NCBI GenBank assembly: GCA_023253235.1 | Contig: JALRHE010000056.1 | Location: 1-6,905, forward strand | DNA from: Steroidobacteraceae bacterium | GTDB taxonomy: Bacteria; Pseudomonadota; Gammaproteobacteria; Steroidobacterales; Steroidobacteraceae | Direction of reading: 5' to 3' | Length of the DNA: 6,905 nucleotides | Translations under genes and position numbers: made by a program | The notes under the pieces: model-generated | Told to the model about the DNA's origin: nothing | Databases searched by the model: none | Seen by the model: only the letters and a program-made list of their open reading frames with translations | Shown here: in pieces, positions 1 through 6,222 of the stretch | Position numbering within the stretch: the stretch's first letter is position 1 | Layout: each line of letters begins with the position of its first letter

Positions 1-167
1 AATTCGATCTCGCGCCTGGCTACATCCGCATGGATTCACCGCTTGCAAGAGCCCTGCTCGGCAAGCGCCTCGACGACGAGGTTCACGTCGAGACGCCGAC
101 AGGTCGGCGTCTCTTCGTGATCCTCGCGATCGATTACACGGGCGTCAAACCACCCGCACGTTCTTGA
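1..167 (+). CDS. greB: GreA/GreB-family transcript cleavage factor, C-terminal end (5' partial)
   Basis: This is the last 54 codons of a gene whose start lies outside the window; the reading frame begins at base 3 and stops with TGA at 165-167. Gre factors enter the secondary channel of RNA polymerase and stimulate cleavage of backtracked RNA. The fragment matches the C-terminal FKBP-like domain: residues 7-19 of the fragment (YIRMDSPLARALL) resemble the YISIDSPMARALL stretch of E. coli GreB, followed by G-K-x-x-D-D-E-V and an E-T-P-T-G turn before the last beta strand. The longer, basic tail after the usual end (TGVKPPARS) is compatible with GreB. GreB is preferred over GreA on these few motifs only; the N-terminal coiled coil that would help is missing. 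The gene converges on hss and their 3' ends overlap. Confidence 0.8.
   Translation, partial: FDLAPGYIRMDSPLARALLGKRLDDEVHVETPTGRRLFVILAIDYTGVKPPARS
90..113. repeat. Perfect 11-bp inverted repeat inside the greB 3' end
   Basis: The arms GAGACGCCGAC (90-100) and GTCGGCGTCTC (103-113) are perfect reverse complements separated by AG, so RNA from either strand could form a very stable GC-rich stem (10 bp with a 4-base loop is sterically more likely). It lies about 50 bp before the greB stop and 32 bp beyond the hss stop on the opposite strand. No run of T follows on either side, so it is not a standard intrinsic terminator. It may protect the hss mRNA 3' end or slow polymerase between the convergent genes, or simply reflect codon choice. 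Confidence 0.6.
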
Positions 168-1566
168 ACTGCCACGGATCCTCGCGATCGAGATCTTCCG
201 TGAACAAGCTCTCGCGGCCCGTGAGCGGATTCCAGTCGGTGAACTCGCCGACGACCGGGCCGAGATACGGCATGCAAATTTCGAGATTGCGGCGATAGTC
301 CATATCGTCGGGCTCGACGATACCGCGCCGAGGGTTCTCCATCGCCCAGATCACGCCCGACAGGACGGATACACACACCTGCAAACTGGTTGCATTGTTG
401 AACGGGCACAGCTTGCGAGCTTCGTCGATCGACAGTTGCGAACCATACCAGTAGGCATTTTTGGCATGGCCTGCCAACAGCACGCCCAGTTCGTCGATAC
501 CGCCCGAAGAGATTTCATCCATCAGGATGCGCTGCTTGCTCTGCATGACGTAGTTGCGCCCGACGAATTCATGCACCGACAGAACCGCATCATCACAAGG
601 ATGGTAGGAGTAGTGCACCGTCGGTCGATAACTCACAGCATCGCTTTCTTTGACGGTCAGGTAGTCGGAAATTGAAATCGACTCGCCATGGGTGATCGCG
701 AAAGCGTGGAAGTGTCCTGCCTTCGGAGTCCAGGTTCGAACGCGGGTCGCCGCGCCCGGGCGCGAGAGAAAAATGGAAGATCCGCGCCCGAAATCGTAGC
801 GATTGCCGTCGGCCGGAAAATGCCGCTCGTGCGAACCCCAACCGAGTTCGCAGGGCTGACAGCCTTCGCTGACGAAACCATCGACCGACCAAGTATTGAC
901 GAACTCATCCACACGCTTACGAACGGGCGACACCTGCGTGTCCCGCTCGGCGATATGAATGACTTTCACGTCGAGCTTTTTCGCGAGCGCCGCCCAACCG
1001 TCACGCGAGGTCGGCTCATCGGTCTTCACTCCCGTCGCCGCCGCGATATCAAGCAAGGCTTTCTTGACGAAGTGGGACACGAGACCCGGATTCGCACCGT
1101 GCGTCAGTACGGCAGTGGGGCCGCCCTTGCTGCCATCGCGCAAAGCGAGCGCCGCTTCACGCAGCGCGTAGTTGGTGCGACGCGCAGCCGGCACACTCTT
1201 GTCTGTGTAACCACCCGGCCAGGGCTCGATGCAGGTGTCGAGATACAACGCACCGCGCTCTTGGCAAAACTGTACCAGCGCAATCGAAGAGACATCGACC
1301 GAGACATTGACGAGGAAATCACCCTCGCCAACGAGCGGCTCGAGCAAGGTACGCAAATTCTCCGGCTTGACGGGTTCGATGATGAACTTCACACCGAAGT
1401 GACGCGCCACTTCGATACCGCGCTCATCGGCAGAGACAATGGTGATGCGATCGGCGCTCGTGCCGATGTGTCGCATCATCAACGGCAAGACGCCTTGCCC
1501 GATACTGCCAAAACCCACAAAAACGATACGGCCAGAAAAATTAACGTGAACCTTGTGATCGCTCAT
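145..1566 (-). CDS. hss: Homospermidine synthase
   Basis: A 473-residue cytoplasmic enzyme that makes homospermidine from two putrescines, or from spermidine plus putrescine, using tightly bound NAD+ (EC 2.5.1.44). It resembles Blastochloris viridis HSS (about 477 aa) over its whole length. The N-terminal Rossmann motif is G18-F-G-S-I-G23. From memory of the Blastochloris structure work, the active-site residues are kept with a constant offset of three: D91, E114 (in EPW), N159 (GANPG), E207 (HIAERDTQ), W226 (VNTWSV), E234, H293 and E295 (THGES), and D358 (GIDELG). The C-terminal DPWQFKNV is also typical. The open frame extends upstream to 1812, but ATG 1566 is chosen because AAGGAG sits 4 nt before it, the upstream part lies inside the GST gene, and the family starts here. 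It lies 29 nt downstream of the GST gene, probably in one transcript, and its 3' end overlaps greB. Confidence 0.95.
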   Translation of the reverse strand: MSDHKVHVNFSGRIVFVGFGSIGQGVLPLMMRHIGTSADRITIVSADERGIEVARHFGVKFIIEPVKPENLRTLLEPLVGEGDFLVNVSVDVSSIALVQFCQERGALYLDTCIEPWPGGYTDKSVPAARRTNYALREAALALRDGSKGGPTAVLTHGANPGLVSHFVKKALLDIAAATGVKTDEPTSRDGWAALAKKLDVKVIHIAERDTQVSPVRKRVDEFVNTWSVDGFVSEGCQPCELGWGSHERHFPADGNRYDFGRGSSIFLSRPGAATRVRTWTPKAGHFHAFAITHGESISISDYLTVKESDAVSYRPTVHYSYHPCDDAVLSVHEFVGRNYVMQSKQRILMDEISSGGIDELGVLLAGHAKNAYWYGSQLSIDEARKLCPFNNATSLQVCVSVLSGVIWAMENPRRGIVEPDDMDYRRNLEICMPYLGPVVGEFTDWNPLTGRESLFTEDLDREDPWQFKNVRVV

Positions 1567-1570
1567 GATG

Positions 1571-1576
1571 CTCCTT
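1571..1576 (-). promoter_or_regulatory. Ribosome binding site of hss
   Basis: AAGGAG on the minus strand, 4 nt before the ATG at 1566. This near-consensus Shine-Dalgarno sequence fixes the hss start and rejects the much longer upstream open frame. It lies in the 29-nt gap after the GST stop. Confidence 0.8.
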
Positions 1577-1595
1577 GGAGAATGAAAAACGGCTG

Positions 1596-2279
1596 TTAGC
1601 CGATGCGCCAAGACGGTGGCACGGTTTGATCGTACCCCGGCAAGGATTCGATGCGCTGCAACCACCGGCCGAGGGCCGGGTAGTTTGCCTCGATTGGCAA
1701 GAAACGTCCCGCCAAATCTTGCGCTTCCGGTCGTGTCAGGGCACGACGGAGCAATTGGATCGCCGGGAAGATCACCATATCGATGGCACTGTAGTCTTCG
1801 CCTACGATCCAATCGAAACGCGAGACGCGCATCTCGATGGTGCGCGCTTCCCGAGCCACGACGTGCATGGCGTCGGTCAAAGCATCACGCGACAAGGGGC
1901 GCTCTTCGTCAGCCGGGCTCGACGATCCGAGCAGGGTTCGGCAGATGCCCATAATGTGCGGCTCGGTATACGCCTGAAACTCCTCGATCACGCGTAGGAT
2001 GACCGCGGCCTCTTCGGGAGTTCGGCCGAAAATCGAGGGCTCGGGATACTTGCGGTCGAGGTAATAGAGCACGGCCACCGACTCGAACACCACGTAGCCG
2101 TCATCTTTGAGCACCGGAACCCGACCTCGCGGGTTCATGGCAAGCATCTGTGGCGATTTCTGCTCCTGAAACTCGAGCTGTAGCCGATGCCCTTGGAAAG
2201 GCAACCGCTTGTGCGCGAGCGCCAGCAGCACCCGCCACGAGTAAGGACAGCCGCTCGCCCAATAGAGATCAATCGCCAT
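1596..2279 (-). CDS. Glutathione S-transferase family protein
   Basis: A 227-residue cytoplasmic protein with the two-domain GST layout. Residues 1-80 form a thioredoxin-like domain: beta strand MAIDLYW, then the active-site turn S9-G-C-P-Y-S14, the cis-proline loop R52-V-P-V (P55) and the glutathione-binding E66-S67 pair. The C-terminal helical domain contains S164-x-x-D167, the N-capping box typical of GSTs, in GEDYSAIDMVIF. CPYS resembles a glutaredoxin-type CPxS centre, so a thiol-transferase or cysteine-type GST activity is as possible as conjugation. Subclass and substrate cannot be read from the sequence. It is the first gene of a probable two-gene unit with hss. No Shine-Dalgarno is visible before ATG 2279, and a TACAAT -10 candidate lies only 6 bp upstream, which would give a nearly leaderless mRNA. 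Its job beside a polyamine synthase is unknown. Confidence 0.9.
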   Translation of the reverse strand: MAIDLYWASGCPYSWRVLLALAHKRLPFQGHRLQLEFQEQKSPQMLAMNPRGRVPVLKDDGYVVFESVAVLYYLDRKYPEPSIFGRTPEEAAVILRVIEEFQAYTEPHIMGICRTLLGSSSPADEERPLSRDALTDAMHVVAREARTIEMRVSRFDWIVGEDYSAIDMVIFPAIQLLRRALTRPEAQDLAGRFLPIEANYPALGRWLQRIESLPGYDQTVPPSWRIG

Positions 2280-2285
2280 CGCGGG

Positions 2286-2314
2286 ATTGTAACGGTAACG
2301 GTCTGGTCGGAGAA
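2286..2314 (-). promoter_or_regulatory. Candidate sigma-70-type promoter for GST-hss
   Basis: Read on the minus strand, TACAAT (2286-2291) matches the -10 consensus at five of six bases. The -35 position, with a 17-bp spacer, is TTCTCC (2309-2314), which matches poorly. Transcription would begin around 2280-2279, at the A of the GST ATG, suggesting leaderless mRNA and agreeing with the missing Shine-Dalgarno. The -10 is fair; the -35 is weak. Confidence 0.35.
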
Positions 2315-2315
2315 T
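2287..2315 (+). promoter_or_regulatory. Candidate promoter for sseA-speA cluster
   Basis: TTGTAA (2287-2292; four of six matches to TTGACA) and GAGAAT (2310-2315; four of six matches to TATAAT) are 17 bp apart. Transcription would start near 2322, about 20 nt before the sseA ATG. The hexamers coincide with those of the minus-strand candidate, so the two polymerases could not bind at once. Both matches are moderate and could be chance. Confidence 0.25.
2289..2300. repeat. Tandem hexamer repeat, GTAACG x2
   Basis: Two adjacent copies of GTAACG (2289-2294 and 2295-2300), followed by GT, lie between the two candidate promoters' hexamers. A short direct repeat with a 6-bp period in a divergent spacer could be part of a regulator site, but two copies are also easily produced by chance. 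Confidence 0.4.
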
Positions 2316-2332
2316 TCGCGCCTGCCCCCCAC

Positions 2333-2337
2333 GGAGG
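2333..2337 (+). promoter_or_regulatory. Ribosome binding site of the sulfurtransferase gene
   Basis: GGAGG ends 4 nt before ATG 2342. It decides the start: the open frame continues upstream to 2150, but that part lies inside the divergent GST gene and has no rhodanese-like sequence. Confidence 0.8.
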
Positions 2338-2341
2338 TCTC

Positions 2342-3199
2342 ATGACACTTCGCACTTTGGTCGACGTCGACACCCTGGCCGCCCACTTGGACGATCCGCA
2401 CTGGGTGGTGATCGACTGCCGTTTTGAGTTGACCCGCCCGACTTGGGGCGAAGCGGGCTTTGCCGCTGGGCACATTCCAGGCGCGCAATATGCGCACCTC
2501 GATCGCGATCTTGCCGCCCCGCCGACCGCAACCTCAGGGCGACACCCGCTGCCGGCGCCCGAAGCCTTCGCCGCGCTCGCGCGCCGATGGGGAATCAACA
2601 ACGACACCCAAATTGTCGTGCACGACCAAGCGAGCGGTGTGTACGCCGCCCGGGCGTGGTGGTTATTCCGCTGGCTTGGGCACGAATCGGTTGCCGTGTT
2701 GCGTGGCGGGCTCGCCGCCTGGACGGCGAGTGCTCGCACGCTCACCACCGAAACGACCACACGCGCAGCTGGCAACTTCGTCGCGCGACCGCAGCAGAAC
2801 TGGGTCGTGACGGTGGATGACGTTCTCGAATCCGTCGAATCACATCGCCTGCATGTCGTCGATGGGCGTGGTGCCGATCGATACGCCGGACAGAACGAAA
2901 CCATGGATCCCGTCGCCGGGCATGTGCCCGGCGCGGTCAATCATCCCTTTGCGAGCAACTTCGCCGCTGACGGCACTTGGTTGCCCGAGGCGGAACTACG
3001 CGCCCGATGGGAGAAAACGCTACAAGGCCGCCCCGCGAACGAAGTCGTCACCATGTGCGGTTCGGGCGTCAGCGCATGCCTTAATCTGCTGGCACTCGAG
3101 ACACTCGGTATCCACGGAGCTCGCCTCTACACCGGCTCATGGAGTGAGTGGGTTCGTGATCCATCGCGCCCGGTCGCTACAGGAGCTGCTGCATCTTGA
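2342..3199 (+). CDS. sseA: 3-mercaptopyruvate/thiosulfate sulfurtransferase (tandem rhodanese domains)
   Basis: A 285-residue protein, the usual length for two-domain rhodaneses. It moves a sulfane sulfur from 3-mercaptopyruvate or thiosulfate through a cysteine persulfide to thiols or cyanide. The N-terminal domain (about 1-130) has VIDCR (23-27) and GHIPGA (43-48) but Asp95 where the cysteine would be, so it is structural. The C-terminal domain (about 155-275) has VVDGR (172-176), R180, GHVPGA (193-198) and the active loop C239-G-S-G-V-S-A. The CGSGV(T/S)A form is typical of mercaptopyruvate sulfurtransferase (E. coli SseA) rather than of thiosulfate-specific rhodanese, hence the symbol, although true substrate preference needs assay. 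GSWSEW near the end is also SseA-like. No signal peptide is visible, so it is probably cytoplasmic. Its stop codon overlaps the TTG start of speA, so the two are probably translationally coupled. Confidence 0.92.
   Translation: MTLRTLVDVDTLAAHLDDPHWVVIDCRFELTRPTWGEAGFAAGHIPGAQYAHLDRDLAAPPTATSGRHPLPAPEAFAALARRWGINNDTQIVVHDQASGVYAARAWWLFRWLGHESVAVLRGGLAAWTASARTLTTETTTRAAGNFVARPQQNWVVTVDDVLESVESHRLHVVDGRGADRYAGQNETMDPVAGHVPGAVNHPFASNFAADGTWLPEAELRARWEKTLQGRPANEVVTMCGSGVSACLNLLALETLGIHGARLYTGSWSEWVRDPSRPVATGAAAS
3181..3185 (+). promoter_or_regulatory. Ribosome binding site of speA
   Basis: AGGAG lies inside the last codons of sseA, 10 nt before TTG 3196. The spacing is a little long. It supports the unusual TTG start, for which the reading frame offers no ATG until about codon 136, well inside the conserved domain. 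Confidence 0.55.
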
Positions 3200-5115
3200 A
3201 CAAACCCGCCTGGTCGGTGACCGATTCGGTCGAGCTCTACCACGTCAACGCTTGGGGTCATGGTTACTTCGGCATCAACGATGCTGGCCATGTCACCGTG
3301 CGTCCTGAGCAAGTCCCCGGTCGCGAGATCGATTTATTTGAAGTTGTGCAGGGCCTGAAGGCCCGTGAATTGACGACACCGGTCGTCGTGCGCTTTTCCG
3401 GCATCCTCGCCCATCGCTTGCGCAAGTTGAACGAGGCGTTCGCACGCGCCATCGCCGAGAACGACTACCGCAACCGATATGCAGCCGTCTTTCCGATCAA
3501 GGTGAATCAGCAACGCCTCGTCGTCGAAGAGGTGTATCGCTATGGCGCCGAGTTCGGTTTCGGCCTAGAGGCTGGCAGTAAGCCGGAGCTGCTCGCCGTA
3601 ATGGCGATGACCGAGAACTCACCGGACCGACTCATCGTCTGCAACGGCTTCAAGGACGATAGCTACATCGAGACCGCGATGCTCGCGACCAAACTCGGTC
3701 GCACGATCGTGCCGGTCGTCGAAAACTTTTCTGAGCTCGATCTCATCCTCAAACATGCCGATCGCCTCGGCGTGAAGCCCAAGATAGGCATCCGCGTGAA
3801 GCTCGCGAGCGAAGGCTCCGGTCGCTGGCGTGATTCAGCCGGCGAGAAGTCGAAGTTCGGCCTCTTCATCACCGAAATCCTCGAAGCGGTGGAGGTGCTC
3901 AAGCAGCGTGGCATGCTCGATTGTCTGAAGCTCGTGCACTGCCATCCAGGCAGCCAACTGCAGGACATTCGTCGCGTCAAAGAAGCGATCAACGAGCTCG
4001 CGCACGTCTATGCTGAACTCAAGCTCCTCGGAGCGGGGCTCGAATATATCGATGTCGGTGGCGGTCTCGGCGTCGATTACGACGGGTCTGGCACCAACTA
4101 CGCCTCGTCGATGAATTACGACATGCAGGAGTATGCGAGCGATGTGGTCTACCGCGTGGCCAGCGTCTGCAACGCACGGGGTATCGATCATCCGGTGATC
4201 GTCAGCGAATCGGGCCGCGCGATCGCCGCACATCACAGCGTGCTCATCTTCAATACGCTCGGCACTTCGGCGCTCGATCAGTTCCACGTCACGGGTCGCG
4301 AAGATCAGCAATACACCGATCGACCACTGCCGCAACCCGTGCAAGACCTGATCGGTGCTTATCGTGAGGTGAGTGACCGCACGCTCGTGGAGTGCTGGCA
4401 CGATGCGCTCACGGCTCGCGAACAGTGTCTACAGATGTTCAAACTCGGTTTGTTGTCGCTCGAGTTTCGTGGCTTGGCCGAGCGCCTCTACTGGGCAACC
4501 TGCGCCAAGATTCGCGACCACGCGCGCAAGCTCGAAGAGACGCCCGAAGAACTCGAAGATCTCGAGAACATTCTGTCCGACATCTATTTCTGCAACATGT
4601 CGGTGTTCCAATCGCTGCCGGATAGCTGGGCGATCGATCAACTCTTTCCGATCATGCCCATTCACCGTTTAGAGGAATGCCCACAGCGTCGCGCCGTCCT
4701 CGCCGACATCACCTGCGACTCGGATGGCAAGATTGATCGTTTCGTGAGTCACCGCGAAGTAAAGCGCACGCTCGAACTACACGACTATCGGATCGGCGAA
4801 GAGTACTACCTCGCCGCGTTCTTAGTCGGCGCATACCAAGAGACGTTGGGCGATCTGCACAACCTCTTCGGTGATACCCATGTGGTGCACATCCGACTCG
4901 CCGACGATGGCACTTGGTGCATCGACGAGGTGGTCATGGGCGACACCGCCAATCGAGTGCTCGAATATATGGAGTACGATGTGGCCGAGCTATACCCGGC
5001 GCTCGCTCGCGATTGCGAACGTGCCATTCGCGATGGCCGCATGACAGTAGCCGAGAGTCAGGCGCTCAAGCGATTTTATGAAGGCGAGCTCAACGGCTAC
5101 GCCTATCTGGAGTGA
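3196..5115 (+). CDS. speA: Biosynthetic arginine decarboxylase
   Basis: A 639-residue PLP enzyme converting arginine to agmatine and CO2 (EC 4.1.1.19), the entry to putrescine through agmatine. It aligns with E. coli SpeA along its length. The PLP lysine is K102 in VFPIKVNQQ; LEAGSK (124-129), GEKSKFGL (216-223), GGGLGVDY (288-295) and SESGRA (337-342) form the barrel and phosphate site. The C-terminal domain has ITCDSDG with C507 and D508, the cysteine and aspartate expected from the partner subunit at the dimer active site, followed by VGAYQE and NLFGDT (556-561). The TTG start overlaps the sseA stop (TTGA); the next in-frame GTG (codon 8) lacks a Shine-Dalgarno. One oddity is HCHPGSQ (248-254), where E. 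coli has HFHLGSQ: proline replaces leucine in a conserved strand. The downstream methyltransferase begins just after the stop. Confidence 0.97.
   Translation: MNKPAWSVTDSVELYHVNAWGHGYFGINDAGHVTVRPEQVPGREIDLFEVVQGLKARELTTPVVVRFSGILAHRLRKLNEAFARAIAENDYRNRYAAVFPIKVNQQRLVVEEVYRYGAEFGFGLEAGSKPELLAVMAMTENSPDRLIVCNGFKDDSYIETAMLATKLGRTIVPVVENFSELDLILKHADRLGVKPKIGIRVKLASEGSGRWRDSAGEKSKFGLFITEILEAVEVLKQRGMLDCLKLVHCHPGSQLQDIRRVKEAINELAHVYAELKLLGAGLEYIDVGGGLGVDYDGSGTNYASSMNYDMQEYASDVVYRVASVCNARGIDHPVIVSESGRAIAAHHSVLIFNTLGTSALDQFHVTGREDQQYTDRPLPQPVQDLIGAYREVSDRTLVECWHDALTAREQCLQMFKLGLLSLEFRGLAERLYWATCAKIRDHARKLEETPEELEDLENILSDIYFCNMSVFQSLPDSWAIDQLFPIMPIHRLEECPQRRAVLADITCDSDGKIDRFVSHREVKRTLELHDYRIGEEYYLAAFLVGAYQETLGDLHNLFGDTHVVHIRLADDGTWCIDEVVMGDTANRVLEYMEYDVAELYPALARDCERAIRDGRMTVAESQALKRFYEGELNGYAYLE
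5109..5112 (+). promoter_or_regulatory. Ribosome binding site of the methyltransferase gene
   Basis: GGAG within the last speA codons is 8 nt before ATG 5121 but only 2 nt before ATG 5115 and overlaps GTG 5112. This favours 5121 as the start. Confidence 0.6.
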
Positions 5116-5120
5116 TGTCG

Positions 5121-6212
5121 ATGTCTGCGCATGCCAAAGAGAGCCGAGACTTCCGCAGTTATCACGCTTTTCTGCGTGCCGCTCGAAACTACATGGAAGG
5201 CCCTCTGGTCGGACAGATGCACGACTCCTACGAGCGCGCCTGCGAACAGCGCGGCTTGACCGGGGAAAGAGCGCCGAAAGATTGGCGGGCGGCCGAGGCC
5301 GTTCTCGACGATCTGCCTGAGTTCCAGCTCTACAACTGGGCGTATCGCAATCTGCAGCGCTTCAAATATCACCGCCCGTATCTTGGCATCTTCGCTCTAC
5401 TCGAATCGCAGCGTGATCGTCTGGTGCACGAACTGAACGAGAGTGCAGTCACAGCCTCGGATCAGTTGCGACTCAACCCAGATCTGACCCTGCCCGAATA
5501 TTTTCGCTTCGTGCCATTCCACCAGCATACTGGCGGTGTAGCGCATGACGATCTCGATGGCTTGGCCTACGAGATCGGACGTCGCACGACGGTGCCCGCG
5601 CACGCAGACCCGAACGGCATTTATCACATCCTCTTCGATTCATTACCCGAGCGTCGCTACGAGCGTGTGCTCGATTGGGGTACGGGGCATGGCGCTGCGC
5701 TCGTCACGTGGCAGCAACGCAATCCACAATCGGAGTGTCACGGTGTCGATCTGTCGGCGCCCTGCTTGAAGGTCGCACATCAACGCGCGCTCGAGCACGG
5801 ATTCCGCTTCTACCTCTCGCAGCAAGATCTCGAACACCTCGACTATCCGGACAATCACTTCGATCTCGTGTTCTTCAATTTCATGTTGCACGAGTTACCG
5901 CCGGCTCATACGCCGGCACTGCTGCGCGAGGTCGTCCGAGTGCTCAAACCCGGCGGCATCTTCGCGGGTCACGAGTTCCATTTGCGCCCTGGCGATCCGT
6001 TTCAGAACGTACTGCAGCGATCGCACGCGTGGACCAATAACGAAACGTATTCGACGCCCTGGTATGACACGCCGATCGAGACTTGGGCAAAACAAGCCGG
6101 CTTCAGTCGCACCTCGATCACACCGTTCGAGCGCCTGAATCGATCGGTCAAACGACCGGGTCGCGCACCGATCAATGCCAATCACTGGAATCTCTACGTC
6201 TTCGAGAAATGA
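5121..6212 (+). CDS. Class I SAM-dependent methyltransferase, substrate unknown
   Basis: A 363-residue protein. Residues about 180-290 are a Rossmann-type methyltransferase domain: motif I V183-L-D-W-G-T-G-H-G191, the acidic end of strand 2 (GVD, D210), DYPDNHFDLVFFNFMLHELP (241-260) and the post-motif LKPGG (275-279). This places it with the Methyltransf_11/25-like group that methylates small molecules or lipids. I do not recognise residues 1-175; they are rich in aromatic and charged residues (LYNWAYRNLQRFKYHRPYLGIF, about 70-91) and probably helical, with no signal peptide or membrane segment. The C-terminal 75 residues are also unassigned. Starts at 5112 (GTG) or 5115 (ATG overlapping the speA TGA) are possible; 5121 has the best Shine-Dalgarno spacing. 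Co-transcription with speA is very likely, so a polyamine, agmatine or arginine-derived substrate is a fair guess but unproven. Confidence 0.85.
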   Translation: MSAHAKESRDFRSYHAFLRAARNYMEGPLVGQMHDSYERACEQRGLTGERAPKDWRAAEAVLDDLPEFQLYNWAYRNLQRFKYHRPYLGIFALLESQRDRLVHELNESAVTASDQLRLNPDLTLPEYFRFVPFHQHTGGVAHDDLDGLAYEIGRRTTVPAHADPNGIYHILFDSLPERRYERVLDWGTGHGAALVTWQQRNPQSECHGVDLSAPCLKVAHQRALEHGFRFYLSQQDLEHLDYPDNHFDLVFFNFMLHELPPAHTPALLREVVRVLKPGGIFAGHEFHLRPGDPFQNVLQRSHAWTNNETYSTPWYDTPIETWAKQAGFSRTSITPFERLNRSVKRPGRAPINANHWNLYVFEK

Positions 6213-6222
6213 GCGACCACCG

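Larger units (their letters stand above)
2280..2341. promoter_or_regulatory. Divergent intergenic control region (GST-hss / sseA-speA)
   Basis: This 62-bp spacer separates two outward-reading gene groups, so both promoters must lie in it or reach into the flanking coding sequence. It holds a tandem GTAACG repeat, weak promoter-like hexamers on both strands that share the same bases, and the sseA Shine-Dalgarno sequence. Because polyamine genes (hss and speA) lie on both sides, co-regulation from here is plausible. No known operator is recognised. Confidence 0.6.

Noticed and set aside
1..5. AATTC at the first bases, suggesting an EcoRI cloning junction
   Set aside because: Other GAATTC sites occur uncut inside the window (near 564, 2312 and 6229), and the greB frame is normal up to the edge, so there is no evidence for an artificial joint.
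688..1599. A 303-codon plus-strand open frame opposite hss
   Set aside because: It lies entirely antisense to the confidently identified homospermidine synthase, its translation is rich in arginine with no recognisable domain, and long antisense frames are common in GC-rich coding DNA.
1567..1812. An 82-codon N-terminal extension of homospermidine synthase
   Set aside because: It overlaps the GST gene, has no homology to the family, and the AAGGAG site before ATG 1566 with family-like length supports the shorter protein.
2150..2341. A 64-codon N-terminal extension of the sulfurtransferase
   Set aside because: It lies inside the divergent GST gene and promoter spacer; GGAGG before ATG 2342 gives the normal 285-residue protein.
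2711..2730. Inverted repeat CTCGCCG/CGGCGAG with a 6-base loop, as a possible terminator
   Set aside because: It is inside the sulfurtransferase coding region, has no T tract, and encodes ordinary conserved protein (GGLAAW region).
2269..2940. A 223-codon minus-strand open frame opposite the sulfurtransferase
   Set aside because: It shadows a well-matched rhodanese gene, is Ser/Arg/Thr-rich low-information sequence, and has no domain or ribosome site of note.
3835..4401. A 188-codon minus-strand open frame opposite speA
   Set aside because: It is fully antisense to conserved SpeA sequence; the open frame follows from codon bias of the real gene.
5898..5917. Repeated GCCGGC words that can pair, as a hairpin or regulatory site
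   Set aside because: GCCGGC is self-complementary and common in GC-rich coding DNA; the repeat lies within the methyltransferase gene and shows no terminator features.
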